In this document: positions 1-6,997 of the stretch, piece after piece
Position numbering within the stretch: the stretch's first letter is position 1
Layout of the letters: the number at the start of each line of letters is the position of its first letter
Source: Chloroflexia bacterium
GTDB lineage: Bacteria; Chloroflexota; Chloroflexia; Thermomicrobiales; JALYUS01
Direction of reading: 5' to 3'
Assembly: GCA_025924435.1 (NCBI GenBank)
Contig: JAICIL010000119.1
Location: forward strand, 1 to 11,884
DNA length: 11,884 bases
Made by a program: the position numbers and the translations under genes
The notes under the pieces: generated by a model
What the model was told of the DNA's origin: nothing
What the model saw: the letters and a program-made list of their open reading frames with translations, nothing else
Database searches by the model: none

Positions 1-107
1 CCCCCTCCCCTGACCCCTCCCCCGCAAGCGGGAGAGGGGAACAGCCACCCAATATCGGGGCGAGTTACCCACTACCGCCGCAGCGGGGGAGGGGTCAGGG
101 GAGGGGG
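1..107. repeat. C/G-rich hairpin repeat, family A, copy 1
   Basis: Positions 1-25 and 83-107 are perfect reverse complements (25 bp). They enclose a 57-base centre that carries a further near-palindrome around 16-37 (arms read CCTCCCCCGC and GCGGGAGAGG). The left arm starts at the window edge, so the element may be longer. A related element lies at 2711-2792. The arms are built from CCCCTCCCC-type blocks. No transposase or target duplication is visible. The whole element is open in the frame of the membrane protein ending at 551, so it is either translated or marks a break in that gene. Confidence 0.8.
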
Positions 108-551
108 GCCATCCCCGCCCTGCTCGTCCTCGCTGCCATCCTCGCGCTCAATGCCGGGACCTATTTCGGGTTGATGCGGCACGATGGGAAGGAGACGCTG
201 CGGTTCGACACCTACTTCGCGTCGCAGGCGGGCAAGCGGATGGTCGCGGAGGCGCAGGCGCGCCCCGGCATGACCTTTCTCGCCCCGCGTGCGACGGTTG
301 ACCGCGATGTCCTCCCCTTCTTCGCGCGCGTCATGCGGGGCGGCGGGTCGCTCGTGCCGCTGGAGAGCGTCAGACCCGCGACCCTCCCGGCGCGCTATGC
401 AATCCTCCTTCCGAACGGCGCGACCGACCCGCCGCCGGACGGCATCATCGCCGCGCTGCCCTGGGCGAAGGGGCTTGAACGCATCCCCGGCAACAGCCCG
501 GCGGGCGCTGGCGGCGTCCCGGCCTTCATCGAGTACCGGACGCCAGCGTGA
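3..551 (+). CDS. C-terminal part of a membrane glycosyltransferase-like protein (5' end outside window)
   Basis: The frame is open from the window edge to a TGA at 549-551. Nucleotides 105-170 encode a hydrophobic helix (ending NAGTYFG). A soluble tail of about 125 residues follows, containing YFASQAGKRM and ending FIEYRTPA. A last membrane helix followed by a small extracytoplasmic domain is what GT-C (family 39-like) glycosyltransferases show at their C-terminus; the assignment rests on this and on the similar neighbour, not on a catalytic motif. The first 35 visible codons are the family A repeat and would give a Pro/Gly/Arg-rich linker before the helix. The stop overlaps the GTG start of the next gene by 4 bases (GTGA), which suggests translational coupling. 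A TTG at 171 or an ATG at 174 could start a short ORF, but either would lose the helix. The gene could also be a remnant broken by the repeat. Confidence 0.6.
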   Translation, partial: PSPDPSPASGRGEQPPNIGASYPLPPQRGRGQGRGAIPALLVLAAILALNAGTYFGLMRHDGKETLRFDTYFASQAGKRMVAEAQARPGMTFLAPRATVDRDVLPFFARVMRGGGSLVPLESVRPATLPARYAILLPNGATDPPPDGIIAALPWAKGLERIPGNSPAGAGGVPAFIEYRTPA

Positions 552-2701
552 GCGATGGGGAGGTTCGGGGTTCGGGGTTCGAGGTTCGGAGAAAGAGCGC
601 GCCCCTACTCCGAACTCCGAACCCTGCACTCCGAACCCTGCTCTGGCTCGTCGCGGCGGCATTCGTTGCGGCGCTGCTGCTGACGGCGGCCTATCAGGTG
701 CGGCCCACGTACCGCATCGGGATCGGCGATACGGCGCACGACACGCCGCTGATCGAGGGGTTCAACGCGCCGGAGCGGCAGGCGGCGGCGGACGGCGGCG
801 CGCGATACCGCTGGACGCGGGAGCGCGGGCGGATCACCCTCCCCGGCATCGGGCGCGGCGCGGTCGGTGTGGATCTGCTCCTCAACGGCGCGATCAACCC
901 CGCGCCGGAGACCCAGGTGCTCGCCAATGGGGCCGCGATTGCCACGCTTCATCTGACGCCCGATTTTCGCTCGTATCACATGGACGTGCCCGCCTCCCTG
1001 ATGGCCCACGGGACGCTCGAATTGACCCTCGCCACCAACCCGTTCACGCCGCGCGGCGACCGGCGGATATTGGGGATCGTCGTGCAGTCGGTGACGGTGC
1101 GCCCGCAGGGGACCGCGTTCGCGCCGCCGCCCGCGCGGATCGCGCTCTCCTTCTGGGTCGGGGCGTTGTGTGTCGCGCTGGCGCTCGCCGTCGCGGGGTT
1201 CGGCGGCCCGGTTGCCTTCGCGGGCGCGACGCTCGCGGCGGGCGGGATGGCGGCGTTCCTCGTCTGGAATCGCCTCTTCCTGACCGTGGACGCGGGCGGG
1301 GTCGTGCGGGCGGGGGTGCTGATGTTCGCCGTCGCCGCGTTCATCCGCTTCATCTTCGCGCCGCTCTGCCGCCGCGCCGGGTTGGCGACGACCGCGCGGG
1401 ACGCGCGCTGGCTGGCGCTGATCGCTGGGGCGGCGCTCGCGCTCCGGTTCGCGGGCGTCCTCCACCCGGACATCGTCATCGTGGACCTCAAGTTCCACCT
1501 GCACCGCTTCGCGGACGTGGCGGACGCGCACCGGCTCCTCCTGCCGATCCAGTCCGCCGAGTTCGGCGGGCGCACGGTGCTCTACGCGCCGACGCCGTAC
1601 CTCTTCATGCTGCCGTTTTCGTGGGTGATCCGCGACCGCACGCTGCTGCTCTTCCTCTTCTCGCTCGGCGTGGACCTCGCCCGCTTCTGCGTCCTCTGGC
1701 TCGTCGCCCGCCGCGTGGCGCGCGATCTCCTGACGGCGAATCTCGTTGTCCTCACAATGGCGCTGATGCCGGTGGGCTGGATCGTCTATTCGTGGGGGAC
1801 GTTCGCGAACATCTTCGCGGAGGGGATGCTGACGCTGCTGTTCGCGCTGCTCGCGCTCGGCTACGACCGGCTCGCGGGGCCGCATCGCTGGCGGTGGTGC
1901 GCGGTCTTCGCCGCCGTCATCTGCCTGACGCTGCTCGCCCACATCGGCGTCTTCGTCCTCACCGCGCTCGCCGTGGCGCTGTATTTTGTCGCGCGGCTGG
2001 TCGCGGCGTATTTGCCCGCCCGGCCGCCTTCGCGCGAGCGGCGGGATGAGCGGATCGCCGGGTCGCTCTTCATGCTGGCCGGGCTGGCCGCCGCGCTGGT
2101 CGCCTTCGCGCTCTTCTACCGCTTCCCCGCGCACGATCTCCTCGCCGGGCAGCACGCCGCCTCGGTGGATCAGGAGGAGACCAATACCCAACCCGCGCCC
2201 GTCGGCCATCTCTACCGCACAGGCGGCGCGACGCCCGACGACCGGATCGGCCTGCCCGCCGTGGCGACGACTCACCTGAGCGTCGCGCTGGCGCGGGAGG
2301 CTTGGGAGATGTCCTATGCCTTCTACCGCGTCTGGCCGGTGATCGCGTGCATCACGGGCTGCATCCTGCTCTGGCGGAGCGGAAGGATTGAGGGGAACAA
2401 TACGGCATCCGGCGATTTCCCGCCGGGCGATCACCGGCGCGCGGCGGCGCTCACGATTGCCGTGTGGATGGCGGTGGCGGCGATCATGCTCGTCGTGGGG
2501 ATCGTGGCGCGGCTCTACGTGCGCTATCCGCTCTTCGCGCTGCCCGCCGTCGCCTTCGGGAGCGGCGTCGCGCTCGCCTGGCTCGTGCGGCGCGTCTGGT
2601 GGGGCGGGTACGTCGCCGCCGCGTTCCTCGCCTTCTCGGCAATCACGACGCTGCTGATGTGGTATGACCGGATCGTCTACGCATTCAAGGTCGTGGTGTG
2701 A
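548..2701 (+). CDS. Polytopic membrane protein, GT-C / family 39-like glycosyltransferase
   Basis: A 717-residue protein. Residues 1-30 are basic and largely repeat-encoded. Residues 31-51 form a first membrane helix. Residues 52-195 are soluble and probably beta-rich. From about 197 to the end come roughly ten or more hydrophobic helices. After the helix near 289-303 there is an acidic/histidine segment, D313-L-K-F-H317-L-H319, and then a loop with YAPTPYLF at 346-353. This resembles the first large extracytoplasmic loop of lipid-linked-sugar glycosyltransferases, where an Asp is catalytic. Such enzymes move a sugar from a polyprenyl-phosphate donor to a lipid, glycan or protein acceptor; the substrate cannot be read here. 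The GTG start overlaps the previous stop by 4 bases, so both proteins probably share a transcript. I kept this start because later ones would remove the first helix. Membrane nature is sure; the enzyme family is likely but unproven. Confidence 0.75.
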   Translation: MSDGEVRGSGFEVRRKSAPLLRTPNPALRTLLWLVAAAFVAALLLTAAYQVRPTYRIGIGDTAHDTPLIEGFNAPERQAAADGGARYRWTRERGRITLPGIGRGAVGVDLLLNGAINPAPETQVLANGAAIATLHLTPDFRSYHMDVPASLMAHGTLELTLATNPFTPRGDRRILGIVVQSVTVRPQGTAFAPPPARIALSFWVGALCVALALAVAGFGGPVAFAGATLAAGGMAAFLVWNRLFLTVDAGGVVRAGVLMFAVAAFIRFIFAPLCRRAGLATTARDARWLALIAGAALALRFAGVLHPDIVIVDLKFHLHRFADVADAHRLLLPIQSAEFGGRTVLYAPTPYLFMLPFSWVIRDRTLLLFLFSLGVDLARFCVLWLVARRVARDLLTANLVVLTMALMPVGWIVYSWGTFANIFAEGMLTLLFALLALGYDRLAGPHRWRWCAVFAAVICLTLLAHIGVFVLTALAVALYFVARLVAAYLPARPPSRERRDERIAGSLFMLAGLAAALVAFALFYRFPAHDLLAGQHAASVDQEETNTQPAPVGHLYRTGGATPDDRIGLPAVATTHLSVALAREAWEMSYAFYRVWPVIACITGCILLWRSGRIEGNNTASGDFPPGDHRRAAALTIAVWMAVAAIMLVVGIVARLYVRYPLFALPAVAFGSGVALAWLVRRVWWGGYVAAAFLAFSAITTLLMWYDRIVYAFKVVV
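564..635. repeat. Heptamer-based inverted repeat, family B, inside a coding region
   Basis: The left arm 564-591 is four heptamers (TTCGGGG, TTCGGGG, TTCGAGG, TTCGGAG). The right arm 608-635 is the complement pattern (CTCCGAA, CTCCGAA, CCCTGCA, CTCCGAA). A 16-base loop separates them. The arms match unit for unit but not perfectly, so this is a degenerate hairpin of period 7. It covers codons 6-30 of the 717-residue membrane protein without a frameshift or stop, encoding the basic N-terminal tail before the first helix. Confidence 0.85.
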
Positions 2702-2710
2702 GGGGAATAA

Positions 2711-2792
2711 ACCCCTCCCCCGGCCCCTCCCCGACGCGGAGAGGGGAGAAATACGCTCCCCCTCCCGTGTCGGGAGGGGGCCGGGGGGTGGG
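2711..2792. repeat. C/G-rich hairpin repeat, family A, copy 2
   Basis: Positions 2711-2739 and 2765-2792 are imperfect reverse complements made of CCCCTCCCC-type blocks, the same style as the element at 1-107. Inside the right half is a perfect 10-bp stem with a 3-base loop (CCCCCTCCCG at 2758-2767, CGGGAGGGGG at 2771-2780). The left half has a near-perfect stem at 2725-2747. It begins 10 bases after the stop of the membrane protein. It could act as a transcript 3' stem, but no T-tract follows. Confidence 0.8.
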
Positions 2793-2802
2793 ATTCCCCG
2801 GT

Positions 2803-2831
2803 TTGACACCCGGATCATCCCCGGCGATTAT
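2803..2831 (+). promoter_or_regulatory. Sigma-70-type promoter for the Hsp70-family gene
   Basis: A consensus -35 TTGACA (2803-2808) is followed after 17 bases by GATTAT (2826-2831, 4 of 6 to TATAAT). Transcription would begin near 2838, giving a leader of about 60 bases to the GTG at 2897. It lies just downstream of the family A hairpin, so the repeat separates the membrane-protein unit from this one. Confidence 0.5.
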
Positions 2832-2896
2832 GCGACACTCGCGAGGGACGACCGGCACCGGGTGGCGCGTCTCGTCGGGACGGGGAGGGGCATTGC

Positions 2897-4267
2897 GTGA
2901 CGCGTGAACTGGCGATCGGGTTCGACTTCGGCACCTCGAACTCGGCGATGGCCGTCGCTGAACCGGGGGAGAGCGGGGCGCGGCTGCTGCGCCTCGATCC
3001 GACCGCGCCGCGCTCGACGCATATCCCGACCGCCCTCTACCTCGAGCGCGACGGCGCGGCCCGGATCGGCTACGACGCCATTCAGGCGTTCGTCGCGGCG
3101 GAGGCGGGGCGGCGGATCGTCCGCCAGCGGCAGGCGACGGGGCAGTACATAGACACCCTCGTCGGCCTCGGCCCGCAGGCGGTCTGGACCGATGTGGATG
3201 TCAGCCAGCCGGGGCGCTTCTTCCAGTCGCTCAAGAGTTTCCTCGCCGACCGCAGTTTCCGGGGCACGAACGTCTTCGGGCGGTACTACACGATGGAGGA
3301 CCTGATCGCGACGATCATGCGCGCGATGCGCCTGCGCGCCGAGGAGGAAGTGGGGCGGCCGATCACGCGCGCGACGGTCGGGCGGCCCGTCCACTGGGCG
3401 GAGGACGACCCGAAGAAGGACGCGCTGGCGCTGCGGCGGATGGAGACGGCGCTCGAAGCGGCGGGATTCGCGACGTTCGATTTCGTGCCGGAGCCGATCG
3501 CGGCGGGGCTGCATTTCGCCGCCACCCTGCCCGCGCCGCGCAATGTCGTCGTCTTCGATTTCGGCGGCGGCACGCTCGACGTGACGGTGATGCGGATCGG
3601 GGGCGGCGAGCGCGCCGTCCTCTCCACCGGCGGCATCCCCCTCGGCGGCAACACGCTGGACGAGGAGATCATGGATCAGCGGCTACTCGCCCATTTTGGC
3701 CAGGACCTGCGCTGGGGCCCGCAGGACCTGCCGATGCCCAATCACATCCTCGACTCGATCCGCCGCTGGTACACGATCCCCGACCTCAATGAACCGCGCA
3801 CGCTCGCCTTCCTGGAGAATCTGGAGCGCGAGACGGCGGGGGCGGCGCGGCGTCAGGCCCGCGCGCTGCTCGCGCTCGTGCGCGGCAATCACGGCTGGCC
3901 GCTCTTCCGCGAGATCGAGCGGGCGAAGATCGGCCTCTCGGACCGCGCGAGCGAGCGGATCGCCTACGGCGCCGACGCGATCGCCATTGACGAGCCGCTG
4001 CCGCGCCGCGCATTCGAGGCGCTCATCGAGGCGCGCGTCCGGCAGGCCGAACGGTGCCTCGACGGCGCGCTCGCCGCCGCCGCGCTCGAACCGGGCCAGA
4101 TTGATGCGGTCGTGCGCACCGGCGGCTCCTCCGCCATCCCCCGGTTCCAGCGCCTGCTCGCCGCCAAATTCGGCGCGGACAAACTGCGCTTTCAGGACGC
4201 CTTCACCTCCGTCGTCACCGGCCTCGCCTTCAGTGCCGCCGACCGGATCGCCGATTCAGCCGCCTGA
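2897..4267 (+). CDS. Hsp70-family protein, stand-alone ATPase domain (YegD-like)
   Basis: A 456-residue protein that matches the Hsp70/actin ATPase fold. The phosphate-1 loop is IGFDFGTSNS (residues 7-16). The phosphate-2 loop is VVVFDFGGGTLDV (217-229), and the adenosine loop is RTGGSSAIPRF (about 407-417). EPIAAG near 198-203 fits the connect-1 region. The chain ends right after the ATPase core, so the peptide-binding domain and lid of DnaK are absent. Length and the DFGTSNSA variant point to the YegD subgroup, predicted cytosolic ATPases of poorly known role. The GTG start follows GGGGAGGGG (2882-2890) by 6 bases, and a promoter lies at 2803-2831. No DnaJ or GrpE is nearby. It converges on the flavoprotein gene with only 8 bases between stop codons. 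Family assignment is firm; the biological role is unknown. Confidence 0.92.
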   Translation: MTRELAIGFDFGTSNSAMAVAEPGESGARLLRLDPTAPRSTHIPTALYLERDGAARIGYDAIQAFVAAEAGRRIVRQRQATGQYIDTLVGLGPQAVWTDVDVSQPGRFFQSLKSFLADRSFRGTNVFGRYYTMEDLIATIMRAMRLRAEEEVGRPITRATVGRPVHWAEDDPKKDALALRRMETALEAAGFATFDFVPEPIAAGLHFAATLPAPRNVVVFDFGGGTLDVTVMRIGGGERAVLSTGGIPLGGNTLDEEIMDQRLLAHFGQDLRWGPQDLPMPNHILDSIRRWYTIPDLNEPRTLAFLENLERETAGAARRQARALLALVRGNHGWPLFREIERAKIGLSDRASERIAYGADAIAIDEPLPRRAFEALIEARVRQAERCLDGALAAAALEPGQIDAVVRTGGSSAIPRFQRLLAAKFGADKLRFQDAFTSVVTGLAFSAADRIADSAA

Positions 4268-4278
4268 TCGCGCGATCA
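4265..4278. other. Perfect 14-bp palindrome containing both convergent stop codons
   Basis: TGATCGCGCGATCA reads the same on both strands. Its first three bases are the TGA of the Hsp70-family gene, and its last three, read on the minus strand, are the TGA of the flavoprotein gene. It contains two GATC sites. It is too short and has no T-tract, so it is unlikely to be a strong terminator alone. Confidence 0.9.
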
Positions 4279-6117
4279 CGAGCGGGCGGGCAGGATGCGG
4301 AGCGTCACGCGGTCGAGCGTGCCGAAGGCCGCACCGCCGCCGATGAAGAGCCGCTTCATGTCATATCCCGCGACATCCTTGACGGCGTTGCTGCCGAAGT
4401 GCGCCGCGTAGCCATCGGGGAGCGTCGTCTCGACGGCGAGCAGGGCATCGCGCACGGCGGCGCGGTCGCTTTCGCCGGATACGACCGACGCGACCGTTTG
4501 CCCGGCCTTTTCTGTCAGCGCGCACCGGAAACCACGCGCCGCGAGCGCGCCGTGCAGGGTGGCGAGGGGCGTCCGGCCGTCCGCCGTGACCGTGAGATTT
4601 TCGGCGTCGAGCGCGATGGCGGCTGCGCGAACGATATTGGAACCATCTGGTGTTTGCCGGTTCGTGGCTTCCCACATCTTCCCGGCGCGGCGGGCGGCGA
4701 CGATCGCATTGATTGTGGCGGCGAACCGGGGCAGGGTCGGCTCATCATCGGTGGGGTCGGGGAGGAGGACGTCGGGGTTGAGCAGGCCGTCCCGGTCGAA
4801 GGCGGCCTTGACGGCGCGCATCGCGGCGATTTCGGTCGGCGAGAAGCGCTGCCGCATCTGCCGCCGCTTCTCGCTGCCGATGCCGTGCTCGCCCGTGATC
4901 GTGCCGCCGAGGGCGAGCGCCGCCGCGACGACCGCGCCGTCCGCCTCCTCCATCGCCGCGACCTGCGCCGGGTCGTCCCGGTCGTAGAGGATGACCGGGT
5001 GGATGTTGCCGTCGCCCGCGTGGCCGAGGGTGAGCATCTGGAGGCCGGCGCGCCGTCCGATCTCGACCACCGCGCGCTGCATCGCCGGGATGCGCTCGCG
5101 CGGGACGGTCGTGTCGCAGATGAAGAAGCCGCGCCCGCTGGCGACGAGCGCCAATGCGCCGTCAATGCGCGGCTTCCAGAGCGCCGCCCGCGCCGCGTCG
5201 TCGTCCGCCCGGTGGACGGCGCGCGCCCCGCGTCGCAGGATCGGTTCGAGCGCGGCCATACCGTGTGCGACCTCATCCGCGCTGCCGTCGAGGTCAATGA
5301 GCAGAAATGCCTCGCCCTCGGCGGGGTAGCCGGAGGGAGAGAAGGCGTCGAAGAAGGCGACGGCCCGCCGGTCGAAGAACTCCATCGCCGCCGGGATGAT
5401 GCTCGCCGCGATCGTCGCGGAGACCGCCGCCGCCGCGTCCTCCGCGTCGTCGAAGACGGCGAGCAGCGTGCGCGTCACGGCGGGGAGCGGGCGCAGCGCG
5501 ACGGTCGCCTCGGTGACGACGCCGAGCGTCCCCTCGGAGCCGATCAGGAGGCCGAGCAGGTCTGGGCCGCGGTCGTCCGCCGCGAGGCGGATCGTGTCGC
5601 CGTCGACCAGCGCGCATTCGATGGCGCTCACATGGTCGTCGGTGACGCCGTACTTGAGGCAGTGCATGCCGCCCGCGTTCTCGGCGATATTGCCGCCGAT
5701 CGAGGAGATCGCGGCGGAGCCGGGATCGGGCGAGAAGCAGAGGCCGAGCGGCGCCAGTTGCGCGTTCAGGTCGCCGTTGATGACGCCCGGCTGCACGACC
5801 GCCGCGCGCCGCTCGGTATCAATTGTCAGTATCCGGTTCATGGGCCGCAGGTCGAGCAGGATCCGCTCCGGCGTCGGCAGGAACCCGGCGGGCACGTTCG
5901 TCCCCGCCGCACGCGGCACGACGGCGATGCCGCGCGCCGCCGCGTACCGGAGCGTCGCCGCGACATCCGCCGCCCGCGCCGCGCGCACGACGATGCCCGG
6001 CGTGCCCCGCTGCGTCCAGAAATCGTGGCCATAGGCGGGCAGCGCCGCCGCGTCGGTGACGAGCGCATCCGGCGAGAGCAGAGGTCGGAGGTCGGTGGCG
6101 AGCGATGCGAAGGTCAA
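4276..6117 (-). CDS. glcD: FAD-linked glycolate oxidase-type dehydrogenase, GlcD fused to a partial GlcE-like domain
   Basis: A 613-residue flavoprotein of the FAD_binding_4/FAD-oxidase_C (GlcD, D-lactate dehydrogenase) family, oxidising a 2-hydroxy acid. Residues 1-455 are a full GlcD: the FAD loop AGTNVPAGF (71-79), SSIGGNIAENAGG (138-150), GHAGDGNIHP (365-374), GEHGIGSEKR (409-418) and a C-terminal DGLLNPDVLLP. Residues 495-613 resemble the end of a GlcE FAD domain, with KDVAGYDMKRLFIGG (580-594). The middle GlcE motif block is missing, so this part may be structural only. GlcF, the iron-sulfur partner, is not in the window. The start is TTG, chosen because AAAGGG lies about 7 bases upstream and the N-terminus then fits the family. 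Only 28 bases separate it from the 80-residue protein upstream, so it may be the last gene of the hicBA transcript. The exact substrate cannot be told from sequence. Confidence 0.88.
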   Translation of the reverse strand: MTFASLATDLRPLLSPDALVTDAAALPAYGHDFWTQRGTPGIVVRAARAADVAATLRYAAARGIAVVPRAAGTNVPAGFLPTPERILLDLRPMNRILTIDTERRAAVVQPGVINGDLNAQLAPLGLCFSPDPGSAAISSIGGNIAENAGGMHCLKYGVTDDHVSAIECALVDGDTIRLAADDRGPDLLGLLIGSEGTLGVVTEATVALRPLPAVTRTLLAVFDDAEDAAAAVSATIAASIIPAAMEFFDRRAVAFFDAFSPSGYPAEGEAFLLIDLDGSADEVAHGMAALEPILRRGARAVHRADDDAARAALWKPRIDGALALVASGRGFFICDTTVPRERIPAMQRAVVEIGRRAGLQMLTLGHAGDGNIHPVILYDRDDPAQVAAMEEADGAVVAAALALGGTITGEHGIGSEKRRQMRQRFSPTEIAAMRAVKAAFDRDGLLNPDVLLPDPTDDEPTLPRFAATINAIVAARRAGKMWEATNRQTPDGSNIVRAAAIALDAENLTVTADGRTPLATLHGALAARGFRCALTEKAGQTVASVVSGESDRAAVRDALLAVETTLPDGYAAHFGSNAVKDVAGYDMKRLFIGGGAAFGTLDRVTLRILPARS

Positions 6118-6145
6118 GGGTTATCCCTTTCGTGCGATGCCGGGA

Positions 6146-6388
6146 TTAGTCATGGCTTCGGGCAGCCGCCGCTTGCGGTTTCGTGGCAAGCCGAGCAAGA
6201 TCTTCGCCCTCTGCGATCGGTCGTCCACCTTCCGTGCTGGTCTCAGCATCTTCCACGAGCATCCATGTCGCGACAGCCGCTGGCCCATGCTTCCCGACGG
6301 TCGCCCGCACGATGGCGAGGGCTTCCGCCAGTGTCTCTGTGTCCACAAGCAAATTCCGCGTCTCGGTATCATAAATCTCGAAATGCAT
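6146..6388 (-). CDS. 80-residue acidic protein of unknown function downstream of hicBA
   Basis: The protein starts MHFEIYDTETRNLL and continues with a probable helix (TLAEALAIVRATVGKHG) and a segment GGRPIAEGEDLARLA. It has no signal peptide or membrane helix. The ATG at 6388 has a perfect AGGAGG 7 bases upstream (6396-6401). An in-frame ATG 8 codons further up would sit ahead of that ribosome site, so it is rejected. I recall small proteins of this pattern (a strand-turn-strand beginning with D-x-x-T-x-N-L, then TEAEAL-like, then IAEG near the end) as frequent hypothetical proteins in Chloroflexota, often near small toxin genes, but I cannot check this here. It starts 29 bases after hicA and ends 28 bases before the flavoprotein. 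It may be an accessory antitoxin or unrelated; no function is assigned. Confidence 0.72.
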   Translation of the reverse strand: MHFEIYDTETRNLLVDTETLAEALAIVRATVGKHGPAAVATWMLVEDAETSTEGGRPIAEGEDLARLATKPQAAAARSHD

Positions 6389-6417
6389 CGGCAGCCCTCC
6401 TGAGGCGGGCATGGCGG

Positions 6418-6654
6418 CTACATGTTGTTCAACAAATCATGGTATTGCGCGATCGTCAGGCCCATATCGTTGATGATCTTCCGTGTGAGTCCGCGCCCAA
6501 TCTCGCGCGATCCGTGATCGGGAATGACGGTTGTCCGTCCATCGGCATCCCGGAACGAAACATGGCTGCCGACGCGCCGTTTTTCCTCAAATCCTGACGC
6601 GATTGCCACCGCTCGCATCGTCTTGAAGGGAACAAGCCGCAGACGCTCCGACAT
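6418..6654 (-). CDS. hicA: HicA-family toxin (mRNA interferase)
   Basis: A 78-residue basic protein with the HicA double-stranded-RNA-binding-like pattern: a first helix, SGFEEKRRVGSHVSFRD, then GRTTVIPDHG and a last part EIGRGLTRKIINDMGL. G29-S30-H31 contains the His that is catalytic in known HicA ribonucleases, so the toxin looks intact. Proteins of this family cut mRNA or tmRNA and are held inactive by HicB. It follows hicB after 47 bases, the antitoxin-first order seen in many hicBA loci. The ATG has only a GGGAG about 12 bases upstream, a loose ribosome site that would keep toxin levels low relative to HicB. Confidence 0.9.
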   Translation of the reverse strand: MSERLRLVPFKTMRAVAIASGFEEKRRVGSHVSFRDADGRTTVIPDHGSREIGRGLTRKIINDMGLTIAQYHDLLNNM

Positions 6655-6701
6655 CGGTGCATATTTCTCCCGTGCTGAGATGGAGGATGCGCGAAACGCG
6701 A

Positions 6702-6944
6702 TCAGGCGGGCACACGAAGGTCGGTCGGTATCTTCACTTGCATCGTACCGACGAACTCGTTGAGCGGTTCCTCTTGTGAGAGGTCCACCGTCTGGAGATA
6801 GACCAGAACGGCTTCCCGGACGTTCGTTTCAAGCGTCACAAGATCGGGCGCTTCGGTGTGGCAGCCGGGGAGTTCAACAACGTCCCCGATCAGCCAGCCG
6901 CTTTCGGTATCTCGTTCAATGATGACCGTGAACGTCTGCTGCAT
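6702..6944 (-). CDS. hicB: HicB-family antitoxin
   Basis: An 80-residue protein beginning FTVIIERDTESGW and continuing with VELPGCHTEA (about 23-32) and a helix TLETNVREAVLVYL, the partial RNase H fold of HicB antitoxins. HicB binds and blocks HicA, which is the next gene. The chain stops soon after this fold, so there is no room for the C-terminal ribbon-helix-helix or helix-turn-helix of longer HicB proteins; self-repression would need another DNA-binding mode. The ATG follows GGAAAGGAACAGGAAA, a good ribosome site. A promoter with an extended -10 lies just upstream. Confidence 0.9.
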   Translation of the reverse strand: MQQTFTVIIERDTESGWLIGDVVELPGCHTEAPDLVTLETNVREAVLVYLQTVDLSQEEPLNEFVGTMQVKIPTDLRVPA

Positions 6945-6968
6945 TTTCCTGTTCCTTTCCGCCGAGAA

Positions 6969-6997
6969 ATTGTATCACGCGGCGGGGCGGTTGTCGT
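6969..6997 (-). promoter_or_regulatory. Promoter of hicBA with extended -10
   Basis: On the minus strand TGATACAAT gives a TGn extended -10 with TACAAT at 6974-6969. A weak -35, ACGACA (6997-6992, 4 of 6), sits 17 bases upstream. The start would be near 6962, about 18 bases before the hicB ATG and leaving room for its ribosome site. The -35 overlaps that of the opposing promoter at 6991-7019. Confidence 0.55.

Noticed and set aside
564..635. Possible CRISPR-like array
   Set aside because: The units are 7 bases, contiguous and arranged as inverted arms; there are no spacers of constant length and no cas genes.
605..2818. 737-residue open frame on the minus strand
   Set aside because: It is antisense to the membrane protein, is extremely rich in Arg/Glu/Pro/Asp, runs into the family A repeat and shows no domain. 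This is a GC-rich shadow.
4399..6597. 732-residue open frame on the plus strand
   Set aside because: It lies antisense to the flavoprotein and the hicBA region, with Arg/Asp/Glu-rich composition and no domain. The minus-strand genes are well supported.
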